Assembly (NCBI GenBank): GCA_017513285.1
Contig: JAFXGD010000031.1
Coordinates: 1 to 34,621, forward strand
Reading direction: 5' to 3'
Origin: Alphaproteobacteria bacterium
Lineage (GTDB): Bacteria > Pseudomonadota > Alphaproteobacteria > Rs-D84
Length of the DNA: 34,621 nucleotides
This document shows, piece by piece, positions 25,293 through 33,114 of this stretch. The notes under the pieces were generated by a model. It did no database searches and was not told the DNA's origin. It worked only from the letters and a program-made list of their open reading frames with translations. Position 1 is the stretch's first letter. Each line of letters begins with the position of its first letter. Position numbers and translations under genes: made by a program.

Positions 25293-26363
25293 TTATCCCC
25301 GTTGCAGCAATGCCAACATAAAATCGTCCAAGTCGCCATCCAAAACCGCATCGGAATCTGTCTTTTCTGTGCCGGTTCGAACGTCTTTGACCAATTGATA
25401 TGGGTACAGTACATAGTTTCTGATTTGACTGCCCCATTCGATTTTCTTTTGTGCGGCTTTGGCTGCGTCTTCGGCTTCGGCACGTTTTTGCATTTCCAAT
25501 TCATACAATTTACTGCGCAGCATCTTCATCGCCATTTCTTTGTTTTGGATTTGGCTGCGTTCATTTTGACATGTCACAACAACACCCGTTGGCATATGCG
25601 TGATACGAACGGCGCTGTCTGTTTTATTAACGTGTTGGCCGCCGGCGCCGGATGCCCGATATGTGTCGATACGCAGGTCTTTGTCATTAATTTCAATTTC
25701 GATTGTGTCATCAATATCCGGCCATACGTCAACGGATGCAAAACTGGTTTGGCGTTTGCCGTTTGCATTAAAAGGCGAAATTCGTACCAATCTGTGTACG
25801 CCAATTTCGTTTTTTAGCCAACCGTACGCCCGTTCCCCGGATATACGATATGTAATGTTTTTTATGCCTGCGGTGTCGCCTTCGTGTTCTTCTATTACTT
25901 CACATGAATATCCGTGTCTTTCGGCCCATCTGGCGTACATTCTGGACAACATTTGGGCCCAATCTTGCGCTTCTGTGCCGCCGGCGCCGGCCTGGATAAA
26001 TAAAAATGCGCCGTCTTTATCTGCTGGTTCACGGAACAGGGTGATGAATTTTGCTTTGTGTGCGGTTTCTGCCAATTTTACGATTGCGTCTGTTATATCC
26101 GGGTCATCCGGCGCCAAAGCATATAAATCCGTCAAATTTGTATATTCTGATTCCATCTGATACAGTTCGCCCAACGTACGTTCCAATCCCGATTTTTTTT
26201 GCAACAAAACACGTGCCGCATCTGGGTTGTCCCACAGGTTTGGATTATCGATTTGTGCATTCAATTCATCGATTTGTTTTTGTGTTGCGTCTGGGTCGAC
26301 AAAGCATCTGATGGCATTGATGTCATCGTGGATTTGTGATAAAAATTCATTTGTTATAATCAT
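25293..26363 (-). CDS. prfB: Peptide chain release factor 2
   Basis: A 356-aa class I release factor. The stop-recognition tripeptide SPF (196-198) marks RF2 (UAA/UGA), and the GGQ loop GAGGQHVNKTDSAVR (GGQ 241-243) triggers peptide release. The early block QAGAGGTEAQDW is also diagnostic. The frame is continuous from ATG to stop: the programmed +1 frameshift with internal UGA found in many bacteria is absent. There is no Shine-Dalgarno. A TATGAT -10 ends 9 nt before the ATG (TTGATT -35 at 17 bp), so the message is predicted near-leaderless. Divergent from the secreted-protein gene at 26459. Confidence 0.97.
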   Translation of the reverse strand: MIITNEFLSQIHDDINAIRCFVDPDATQKQIDELNAQIDNPNLWDNPDAARVLLQKKSGLERTLGELYQMESEYTNLTDLYALAPDDPDITDAIVKLAETAHKAKFITLFREPADKDGAFLFIQAGAGGTEAQDWAQMLSRMYARWAERHGYSCEVIEEHEGDTAGIKNITYRISGERAYGWLKNEIGVHRLVRISPFNANGKRQTSFASVDVWPDIDDTIEIEINDKDLRIDTYRASGAGGQHVNKTDSAVRITHMPTGVVVTCQNERSQIQNKEMAMKMLRSKLYELEMQKRAEAEDAAKAAQKKIEWGSQIRNYVLYPYQLVKDVRTGTEKTDSDAVLDGDLDDFMLALLQRG

Positions 26364-26372
26364 AGTGGTGCA

Positions 26373-26401
26373 ATCATAACATCATGGATAATATAAATCA
26401 A
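26373..26401 (-). promoter_or_regulatory. prfB promoter, predicted near-leaderless
   Basis: Minus strand: TTGATT (26396-26401), 17-bp spacer, TATGAT (26373-26378). Predicted +1 at about 26366, three bases before the prfB ATG. Confidence 0.65.
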
Positions 26402-26409
26402 ATGAATGT

Positions 26410-26438
26410 TTGCCTTTTGATATAAAATATGATACAAT
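26410..26438 (+). promoter_or_regulatory. Promoter of the secreted-protein gene
   Basis: TTGCCT (26410-26415), 17-bp spacer, TACAAT (26433-26438) in an extended -10 context. It contains AAAATATGATACAAT (26424-26438), identical to the element at 19499-19513. The leader of about 14 nt carries a GGAGGGG ribosome site. It is back to back with the prfB promoter. Confidence 0.78.
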
Positions 26439-26458
26439 CGCATTAATTGGAGGGGAAA

Positions 26459-27718
26459 ATGAAGCGTTTTCTGTGTGTTTTTGGTGTCATAGGTGCGTGT
26501 ATGTTGGGCAATGCTGCAAATGCGGTGTCGGCTGGTACTGTTGGTGTGGCGGATGCGTCCCGTGGTATGACTGCGCCAACAACGTCTGCGACTGTGACAA
26601 CCCCGGTACAACTGCGTGGTAATGCCGGTGCAATGAATGCGTATAAACAGAATCAACGTAATACATATTTTATGGTAACCCAACCGGATGTTGATACCGC
26701 ATGTCGTCAAAAGATTTTTAATTGTTTAACCGAATATTGTGGTGGTGACGTTGTTGTGCCGGGGCAACGTGAATCAAAATGTATGTACGCCACGGAAAGC
26801 GAATTGTACAACTATGCATTATTGTGTTTGCAACGTGATACAGATATATTGTTGCCACAATATGGTGTTAATACCGTCAATGGTATGGGGGGAATGAATA
26901 CTGCGGCCCGCCTGTGCCCATCGTATGTTCAGCAGGAATTAATGTCATATTTATCCATGGCCAACATGGCGAACGAATTGTCGAAATCGCATTCTGACCT
27001 GTGCATTCGTCGCCGGCAAGAGTTAGAAGCCGCCATGGCGTGTCATGCAATTGCATTGTCGTATGGCAACGAAACGGCCAGTATGCTGACCACGCAATTG
27101 ACGGACGCATGTGGTGCGGGCGTTCCGGGCGGTGATGCCGAAATGGTATCTCGCTTTGCCAATGCGGGTAACATGGGGGCCAACATTTGGGGATGGGCGG
27201 AAAAGATTATAACCTTGGACATGAACAAGAAAAGTTCTGATTGGCAGGCGGCGGTTGATGCGGTATTGACCAGTTATGTAAATCGCATGAATTTGGCCTG
27301 TGGTGATAATTTCCAATTGAATTTGCCGGCACGTTCGTCGGGAAATACCGATGGTTTGGATGCTATTCGTGCGGTTGCCTCTATTGCATTAACGGGGCAA
27401 GATGCAACCGCCCAAAAACCGGCGCCGAATCCATATGAAAATCAGTCAATCTGGCAAGAGTATGTATCCCGTGCCGAAATGTTTACATATAACGATGCGT
27501 TCCAAGCGGTCATGGCGGCATTTTCGCATTTGCCATTGAATCAGAACGATTGGTGGACATCGTCGCAAATGGACGACATGCAACAGGCGTATATCCGTGG
27601 AACCAAAGTCTTTATTGTAAAAGACAGCGCCCGTTGTTACATCATCCCTGTGGCAGAATTGTCCGATGCAGAAATGTCATCCATTGCCCAGGTATTTGGC
27701 CATTGTGTCAGCCGTTAA
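26459..27718 (+). CDS. Secreted protein of unknown function
   Basis: A 419-aa exported protein: signal peptide MKRFLCVFGVIGACMLGNAANA (cut near residue 22), then a low-complexity Ala/Thr/Val stretch, then a mostly helical chain with scattered cysteines, including CRQKIFNCLTEYCGG (about 78-92) and others near RLC, DLC, MAC, DAC, LAC, SARC and GHC. This suggests a disulfide-bonded periplasmic or surface protein. No named family recognised. Start is ATG 26459 because GGAGGGG lies 5 nt upstream; an in-frame ATG at 26447 precedes that site. It is a single-gene transcript with its own promoter and terminator. Confidence 0.82.
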   Translation: MKRFLCVFGVIGACMLGNAANAVSAGTVGVADASRGMTAPTTSATVTTPVQLRGNAGAMNAYKQNQRNTYFMVTQPDVDTACRQKIFNCLTEYCGGDVVVPGQRESKCMYATESELYNYALLCLQRDTDILLPQYGVNTVNGMGGMNTAARLCPSYVQQELMSYLSMANMANELSKSHSDLCIRRRQELEAAMACHAIALSYGNETASMLTTQLTDACGAGVPGGDAEMVSRFANAGNMGANIWGWAEKIITLDMNKKSSDWQAAVDAVLTSYVNRMNLACGDNFQLNLPARSSGNTDGLDAIRAVASIALTGQDATAQKPAPNPYENQSIWQEYVSRAEMFTYNDAFQAVMAAFSHLPLNQNDWWTSSQMDDMQQAYIRGTKVFIVKDSARCYIIPVAELSDAEMSSIAQVFGHCVSR

Positions 27719-27736
27719 AGACCGGACACAACAAAC

Positions 27737-27762
27737 AAAAACCGTCATATTTGACGGTTTTT
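27737..27762. terminator. Bidirectional terminator between secreted-protein gene and lpxB
   Basis: Stem AAAAACCGTCA / TGACGGTTTTT (arms 27737-27747 and 27752-27762) with a 4-nt loop. A and T runs serve both the plus-strand gene (stop 27718) and minus-strand lpxB, whose stop it touches. Confidence 0.92.
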
Positions 27763-28907
27763 TATTTAACAGAATCTGTAATGCCGGTTGCAATTAATTG
27801 GGCCGCATCTGTGTCTTGTTTTAACCACAATTGATCTGCAGATTTTAATGCATCTGTCATTTTTTTGCGGTTCGATGGGATTGTCAGTTGTTGAAATTCA
27901 TCCACGATATTTTCTGCGGTTGCATCGGCACCCAACATTTCTGGGAAAACCGTCCGCTTTAACAAAATATTTACCAATGACACCCATTTGATATGGATAA
28001 TCTGTCGCACAATCCACGTTGTCACAGGATTCATTTTATAAACAACAATTGTTGGTATGTGCAACATTGCCAATTCTGCGGTGACTGTACCACTGGCCGC
28101 AATTGCGATATATGTTTTTTTAAACAGATTATATCTGTCCTTGGCGAACACCAATTCAGGTTTAAATCGCCATTTTTGTATTTCGTTTTTTATAAAATCT
28201 GCGGTTGTTTCGACAACGGGGATAACAAATTTATATCCTGTATATCCATTGCGGCACAGCATATCCATCACATCACGCATAATGGGCAACAAACGTTTAA
28301 CCTCTGACATTCTGCTGCCGGGTATCAAGCTGATTATTTTATCGTCATCTGGTTTTTGTCGCACGGGTTTTGCACCAATCAGTCCATTTGCGATTGGATG
28401 TCCCACTGCGACCGTATCCAACCCATGTTTGGTGAAATAGGGCAATTCAAAATCAAAGAACGCATACAGTTTATCAAATATTTGCGCATATTTCTTTGCA
28501 CGGCCCGGTCGCCAAGCCCACACTTGTGGTGCGACCACATGGTGAAACCGCATTCCGGATTTAATTAATTCACGACCCTTGGCACTGTTGCGCAGTTTTT
28601 TTATAACGCTTTTTGCAAACCCGGGCGCATCAATAGTCAACACAACATCCGGTTTTTCTGCGATTATTTTGTCAACGGTTTGATTAATACGTCGTGTCAA
28701 AGTGCGTGCGTGTCCCAAAACCTCTATCAATCCCATTACCGCCAAATCAGATACAGGAAATATGGTCTTTAACCCCGCCGCTTGCATATTTTCGCCACCA
28801 ATTCCAACGAATTGAACATTTGGCATTTGTTGCATGATGCGTCCGCCCAAAACGTCACCCGACACTTCGCCCGCAATTATAAAAATTTTGATATTTTTAT
28901 TCTGCAT
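27762..28907 (-). CDS. lpxB: Lipid-A-disaccharide synthase
   Basis: A 381-aa GT19 enzyme that joins UDP-2,3-diacylglucosamine to lipid X to form the lipid A disaccharide. Family blocks: IFIIAGEVSGDVLGGRIM near the N-terminus, FVGIGGENMQAAGL, VLTIDAPGFAKSVIKKLR, PQVWAWRPGRAKKY, SLIPGSRMSEVKRLLPIM and AASGTVTAELAMLHIPTIVVYKMN. Start is ATG 28907, giving the normal N-terminus; it overlaps the lpxA 3' end by 11 bp. An in-frame extension to 28955 lies wholly inside lpxA. Together with lpxA it shows that this organism makes lipid A. Confidence 0.96.
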   Translation of the reverse strand: MQNKNIKIFIIAGEVSGDVLGGRIMQQMPNVQFVGIGGENMQAAGLKTIFPVSDLAVMGLIEVLGHARTLTRRINQTVDKIIAEKPDVVLTIDAPGFAKSVIKKLRNSAKGRELIKSGMRFHHVVAPQVWAWRPGRAKKYAQIFDKLYAFFDFELPYFTKHGLDTVAVGHPIANGLIGAKPVRQKPDDDKIISLIPGSRMSEVKRLLPIMRDVMDMLCRNGYTGYKFVIPVVETTADFIKNEIQKWRFKPELVFAKDRYNLFKKTYIAIAASGTVTAELAMLHIPTIVVYKMNPVTTWIVRQIIHIKWVSLVNILLKRTVFPEMLGADATAENIVDEFQQLTIPSNRKKMTDALKSADQLWLKQDTDAAQLIATGITDSVK

Positions 28908-29694
28908 TTTTAGATGTGCCGATTCCACGTTTTGAACGATTTTCAATAAAGTCAATTGCGTCCATTGCGTATTTATTATTTTTTACTTCTTTACGTACTT
29001 TGGCCAATCGTTCCGACACTGTTCCTTCGCCACCACGGAAAACCGCTGCATACACAGAATGAATGGCGTGCATATCTTCGTTTGTGAATCCATGTCGCAT
29101 CAATCCAACACGATTGATTGTTCTGTATACGGCACGATTGCCATCGTAAATGGCATATGGCAACACGTCGTTTCCAACGCCTGACATTCCGCCAATAAAT
29201 GCATTGCGTCCAATACGTGCAAATTGTAACACCATTGTGCCACCCGATAAAATCGCAAAGTCTTCTATTTCGACGTGTCCTGCCACCTGAACCAAGTTTG
29301 ACATCACCACGCTGTTTCCAACCTTACAGTCATGTCCAACGTGTGCGTTAACCATAATTTGGCAATCGTCGCCAATAACGGTGCCGTCTGATGCCGGTGT
29401 TCCGGAATGGATGGTTGCGTATTCACGAATTCTGCATCGCTTACCAATACGCAGGCCGGTCATACTGGCTTCGTCTTGCCATTTTAAATCTTGACTCATA
29501 ACGCCCAGAACGGCGAACGGGTACACAATAGAATCATCACCAATGGATGTTTTTCCGTCAATTACAACATGGGAAACCAATTCTACACGATCGCCCAAGA
29601 CCACGTTTGGACCGATAATACAGTATGGGCCAATTTTACAATCTGCGCCCAATTTTGCGCCTTCATGAATAATAGCGGTTGGATGAATTGCCAT
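28897..29694 (-). CDS. lpxA: UDP-N-acetylglucosamine acyltransferase LpxA
   Basis: A 265-aa left-handed beta-helix acyltransferase performing the first step of lipid A synthesis with acyl-ACP. The start IHPTAIIHEGAKLGADCKIGPY shows the hexapeptide repeats; the catalytic histidine lies in NAHVGHDCKVG. The C-terminal helical domain (about 195-265) is complete. Start is ATG 29694 (MAIHPTA); the GTG at 29706 is less typical. Only a weak GTGAG precedes it. lpxD, fabZ and lpxI, often clustered with lpxA in Alphaproteobacteria, are not here; lpxB follows directly. Confidence 0.96.
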   Translation of the reverse strand: MAIHPTAIIHEGAKLGADCKIGPYCIIGPNVVLGDRVELVSHVVIDGKTSIGDDSIVYPFAVLGVMSQDLKWQDEASMTGLRIGKRCRIREYATIHSGTPASDGTVIGDDCQIMVNAHVGHDCKVGNSVVMSNLVQVAGHVEIEDFAILSGGTMVLQFARIGRNAFIGGMSGVGNDVLPYAIYDGNRAVYRTINRVGLMRHGFTNEDMHAIHSVYAAVFRGGEGTVSERLAKVRKEVKNNKYAMDAIDFIENRSKRGIGTSKNAE

Positions 29695-29712
29695 AATATA
29701 TCTCACTTTTTT

Positions 29713-29741
29713 CGTTAATTAACGTCATGTATGGTACATGA
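29713..29741. promoter_or_regulatory. Tandem palindromes upstream of lpxA
   Basis: A perfect 12-bp palindrome CGTTAATTAACG (29713-29724) directly abuts an inverted repeat TCATGTA-TGG-TACATGA (29725-29741), together lying 19-47 bp upstream of the lpxA start. They may bind dimeric regulators. A promoter for lpxA was not located with confidence in this AT-rich gap. Confidence 0.45.
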
Positions 29742-29777
29742 TAGTGATATAAAATGGTATTAAAGAAATATAACAAA

Positions 29778-30764
29778 TTATAACAATTGGCGCAAATCTG
29801 CTGAAAATTCCTGGGATGGTGACAGTGTCCAAATTAGAATTGCGATTGCGACAATTGCGGGCATAACCGTTATGACGCCAAATGCGCCGACGGCAATGGC
29901 GAACATTTTATGTACGGTTTCATTGTGTATTTTGCTGGCATGCAGTATCGACATTACCCCAGAAATCATAACGGCCACCACGGTCCCCAGAAAAACCGGT
30001 ATCGCTTCGGTTAATAAAAACAGCGCCGCCCCCAAAACACATGTCACACGCATTAACCATTTAATTTTTATGAATATGCTGTTACGTATTGCCGCCTTTG
30101 CCTTAAAGTTATTCAACGCAATTGCTGCCGCAGCGGCGAATCCAAACACCAACAGTGCGACCAAGTGCGCCGCACTTAATTGTCCCAACTGACCAAATCT
30201 AAAGAATTCTGGCTGCATCAACATTGCAACGGTTGTGGTTGTCATAATCAGTATGGTTCCGGCAAAGGGTCTCATTTCTGCTTTTGCGACACGTCCCAAT
30301 GCAAACCCTGTAATCAGTGCGCCGATTTGCAGTATTGGTCCCCACCATTGGTGCATGTCGGACATACCCACAACGGCCAACACTATTGCAACCATTATCC
30401 ACTGTTGCCATTTCATTTTTGGCAAAGGGTATTTTTTTGTATGTGAAGAAATCATCAGTGCCGCCAAAAACACAATAACGGCCACGACCTCTGGCAATAC
30501 CGACAGGTTATCACGCAACACGGCATAATTTCCGCCCATAAACACGACCCACGCAATGGTCAATCCTGCAATCCAAACCGCCGATTTAGATACAATATTT
30601 TCGGCATTCCACTGTAATTTTTGACAGATTTGTGGTGCGAACCAATATATCACGACAAACAGTGGCATCGCCAACACCGCCCACCATAAAAAAGCCGGCG
30701 CCCACAATGCGGCGTTATTAAATGCGCTGATTGCGCTTTGCACAATTATTGTATCGTTTAACAT
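29778..30764 (-). CDS. Polytopic membrane protein of unknown function
   Basis: A 328-aa inner-membrane protein with about ten hydrophobic segments spread over its whole length and short, mostly polar loops; no soluble domain. No named family recognised. Start is ATG 30764 (MLNDTIIVQ) with AAAGGCAAG upstream; the longer open frame to 31091 only reads back through the divergent methyltransferase gene. It lies 83 bp upstream of lpxA on the same strand. A TTGTTT-N16-TATAAT promoter (30792-30819, minus) fits. Confidence 0.8.
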   Translation of the reverse strand: MLNDTIIVQSAISAFNNAALWAPAFLWWAVLAMPLFVVIYWFAPQICQKLQWNAENIVSKSAVWIAGLTIAWVVFMGGNYAVLRDNLSVLPEVVAVIVFLAALMISSHTKKYPLPKMKWQQWIMVAIVLAVVGMSDMHQWWGPILQIGALITGFALGRVAKAEMRPFAGTILIMTTTTVAMLMQPEFFRFGQLGQLSAAHLVALLVFGFAAAAAIALNNFKAKAAIRNSIFIKIKWLMRVTCVLGAALFLLTEAIPVFLGTVVAVMISGVMSILHASKIHNETVHKMFAIAVGAFGVITVMPAIVAIAILIWTLSPSQEFSADLRQLL

Positions 30765-30768
30765 AAAC

Positions 30769-30819
30769 TTGCCTTTTTGTTTTGATGTTTTATTATATAT
30801 GCATATGTCAACAAAACAA
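30769..30819. promoter_or_regulatory. Overlapping divergent promoters, membrane protein / trmN6-like
   Basis: Plus: TTGCCT (30769-30774), 16-bp spacer, TATTAT (30791-30796), ending 8 nt before the trmN6-like ATG at 30805 (leaderless). Minus: TTGTTT (30814-30819), 16-bp spacer, TATAAT (30792-30797), with a leader of about 21 nt. The two -10 elements occupy almost the same base pairs, so the two directions should compete for polymerase. Confidence 0.62.
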
Positions 30820-31488
30820 GAAATTTTTACATTATTGGGCGGGCGTGTTAAAATGCATCGTGGCCTGTACAATCCGACATCTGATGCGGTATGGTTGGCG
30901 GCATTTGCGCCGACGGGTTGTGCGACCATATTGGATGTTGGTGTTGGCACGGGCGGGGTATCGTTGTGCATGCATGCGCATACACCCAATGCCAAAATAA
31001 CAGGGATTGACACATCGCAAACTATGCTGGAATCCTGTGCCCAGAATGCACAATTAAATAATGCGGCCTTGGAATTGATAAACGCCGACATTTATTCGTG
31101 GCGCACATCCCGCACATTTGATGTTGTTGTGACCAATCCGCCATATTTTTATGGAACGCCTGCATCGCATAATGCGCATCATAATTCTGATTTATCATTG
31201 TGGGTATCACGGTGTATTGCCCGGGTTCGTCCCATGGGTACATTTTGTATTATCACAGATGCGGCGACGATTGGCACGGTTGTGTCCGTCATGGCGACCA
31301 AGTTGGGTGACATAACGATATTTCCGTTATTTGGGGCCAAATCGACTGCGGAACGGGTGTTGATATCTGGTCGTTTGGGAACCCGGGGCATGGGGGTTTT
31401 GCATCGTGGTTTGCCGATGAATTATGAACCTGTTTTGCGTGATGGCTTGACTATTTCAAAAGCATTGGGTAAAGTATCAGACGCATGA
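30805..31488 (+). CDS. tRNA1(Val) adenine-N6-methyltransferase-like protein (TrmN6/YfiC)
   Basis: A 227-aa SAM-dependent methyltransferase. N-terminal TLLGGRVKMHRGLYNPTSDAVWLAAF matches the TrmN6-type lead-in; motif I is ILDVGVGTGG, the acidic motif II loop is TGIDTS, and the catalytic NPPY (VVTNPPYF) marks an amino-methyltransferase. Family members methylate A37 of tRNA-Val, though the alphaproteobacterial branch is less studied. Start is ATG 30805; the in-frame ATGs at 30769 and 30799 lie in or before the promoter. No Shine-Dalgarno: leaderless predicted. Its stop overlaps the M23 gene start (ATGA). Confidence 0.86.
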   Translation: MSTKQEIFTLLGGRVKMHRGLYNPTSDAVWLAAFAPTGCATILDVGVGTGGVSLCMHAHTPNAKITGIDTSQTMLESCAQNAQLNNAALELINADIYSWRTSRTFDVVVTNPPYFYGTPASHNAHHNSDLSLWVSRCIARVRPMGTFCIITDAATIGTVVSVMATKLGDITIFPLFGAKSTAERVLISGRLGTRGMGVLHRGLPMNYEPVLRDGLTISKALGKVSDA

Positions 31489-32762
31489 TAAATTTTATAA
31501 CACGATATTTTACATCATTATGGGCGTTTATAACATCGCCATTTCGTGCCATATGGCGCGTTATTGTTCGCATATTTCCGCCCCGTGAATTTACGGTTAT
31601 GGACACCCCCCGTGGCAACGTCTATACTTATGGTCAAAGCAGTTTTTGGCGTTTCACCCGTTTTTGTGGCAAAATCGGCTTGATATTATGGGCATCATGG
31701 TCGACATATGTGTTTGTGTATCACCGCCCCCTGTTGCAAAAGCGTACCCAGCAGTTGGAAGAGGTTCGTGCCACCCACACCCGTCATATGAGTGATTTGC
31801 AAACCTATCTGACCAAATATAATGAATTGGTACGTTCGTTGAACGTTATTGATGACAAAGTCTTAAATGACAAAGAGTTGCCTGATTCCGAACGTGAAAA
31901 GTTAATGAACACTCGTGTCAAGACGTGGGGCGAATTGGACTTTCTGCGCACACGCATAGTGGAAATGTTGCGTGATGAAGAATTTACCCCCGAATACACT
32001 AAATTATCGGAATTATCTGCAGAATACGAATTAACCCGTGCCGAAAACGAAGAATTAAAACGTCGCAATGCGCAAATTATTGAATCCATGGCATCTATTG
32101 CGGATGCGGACAATATCATTGTTGATACGGTTACGACTTTGACCCAAACCGGCACCGAAGAATTGCAACAGAATATCAAGCGTATAAATGGTACACTGGC
32201 CGCATTGGGATTAAGTCAGCAGACATTGATAAAGAATGCGAATAAATACACAAATCCTTTGGTTGGCTCTGCATTCAGTCCTATTGAATTCGACAAAGAA
32301 TTGGATGCAAAATATCAAAAGTTGGCCGATGGTCTGGAATTGTGGAGTGGTCTGCGTCGCCTGAACGAAGTTTTACCATTGGGCAAGCCTGTAAAATCCC
32401 GCATCACATCGAATTATGGCACACGCAAAGATCCATTTACGGGCAAACCTAAAAAGCATCGTGGCATTGATTTTGCGGGCAAGATAGGCACCGAATTAAT
32501 GGCGGTTGCGCCGGGGCGTGTTGTTTCGGCCGGTGAACGTGTTGGTTATGGTACGACGGTTGAAATCGATCATGGTTTGGGCTTTACGACATTGTATGCC
32601 CATCTGTCTCAGATATTGGTATCCCGTGGCGATTGGGTGCGACCTGGTACGGTTATTGGGTTGGCGGGTTCGTCGGGTCGATCGACGGGGCCGCATCTGC
32701 ACTATGAAATTCGCTATAAAGGCGCACCGTTTGACCCAACAAAATTTGTAAAGGACGAATAA
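31485..32762 (+). CDS. M23-family metallopeptidase with membrane anchor and coiled coil
   Basis: A 425-aa murein hydrolase-type protein. Layout: cytoplasmic/amphipathic N-terminus, membrane segment (about 62-79), long coiled coil (about 82-245, charged E/K/R heptads), then an M23 LytM domain (about 300-420) with HRGID (H325, D329), YAHL (H373) and GPHLHYE (H404, H406), so zinc and catalytic residues are intact. It should cut peptidoglycan cross-bridges in the periplasm. The adjacent bactofilin gene mirrors known bactofilin-M23 partnerships (LmdC/BacA, CcmA/Csd1), where the filament places the hydrolase for cell shape. Starts within the trmN6-like stop. Confidence 0.93.
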   Translation: MINFITRYFTSLWAFITSPFRAIWRVIVRIFPPREFTVMDTPRGNVYTYGQSSFWRFTRFCGKIGLILWASWSTYVFVYHRPLLQKRTQQLEEVRATHTRHMSDLQTYLTKYNELVRSLNVIDDKVLNDKELPDSEREKLMNTRVKTWGELDFLRTRIVEMLRDEEFTPEYTKLSELSAEYELTRAENEELKRRNAQIIESMASIADADNIIVDTVTTLTQTGTEELQQNIKRINGTLAALGLSQQTLIKNANKYTNPLVGSAFSPIEFDKELDAKYQKLADGLELWSGLRRLNEVLPLGKPVKSRITSNYGTRKDPFTGKPKKHRGIDFAGKIGTELMAVAPGRVVSAGERVGYGTTVEIDHGLGFTTLYAHLSQILVSRGDWVRPGTVIGLAGSSGRSTGPHLHYEIRYKGAPFDPTKFVKDE

Positions 32763-32763
32763 A

Positions 32764-33114
32764 ATGCTGGCATTTACGAACTCATCAGAAAAACAATCAC
32801 CGACAATTATTGGTGCGGGCTGTAAATTAACGGGTGACATTAAAACGGATCACACTGTTCAGATTCATGGTGAAGTTATCGGCGACATAATTGCCGAAAC
32901 GGTTGTTATTGGTCGTGGTGGTCGTGTTGTTGGCACGGTTCAAACGCCTGTATTATTTTTGCATGGCACATTGGAAGGTCCCGCAACGGTCAACACCGCT
33001 AATATTTTCAGTGCCGCCCGCATGACCGGTGTGTTGTCGTATCACACGATAAATATCACGGGCAATACGGGTCTGGAATGCAAATTATCGAAACGAAAGG
33101 ACAAAAACAAATGA
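32764..33114 (+). CDS. Bactofilin (polymer-forming cytoskeletal protein)
   Basis: A 116-aa bactofilin. The core from TIIGAGCKLTGDI to NTGLECKLS has the regular glycine-hydrophobic repeats of a right-handed beta-solenoid (KLTGDI, QIHGEVIGDI, VIGRGGRVVGTV, FLHGTLEGP). Bactofilins form nucleotide-free filaments at the inner membrane and recruit cell-wall enzymes. It begins one base after the M23 stop, with AAAGGA about 8 nt upstream inside the M23 gene; its own stop overlaps rpiB (ATGA). The tail KRKDKNK is basic. The partner is most likely the M23 protein directly upstream. Confidence 0.93.
   Translation: MLAFTNSSEKQSPTIIGAGCKLTGDIKTDHTVQIHGEVIGDIIAETVVIGRGGRVVGTVQTPVLFLHGTLEGPATVNTANIFSAARMTGVLSYHTINITGNTGLECKLSKRKDKNK

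Noticed and set aside
25293-26363. Possible UGA recoding or frameshift in the genome
   Set aside because: RF2 is intact and UGA is used as a stop (for example lrgA, the PBP gene, bactofilin), so the standard code applies.
30765-31091. Extension of the polytopic membrane protein
   Set aside because: It reads antisense through the trmN6-like gene, and a ribosome site supports ATG 30764.
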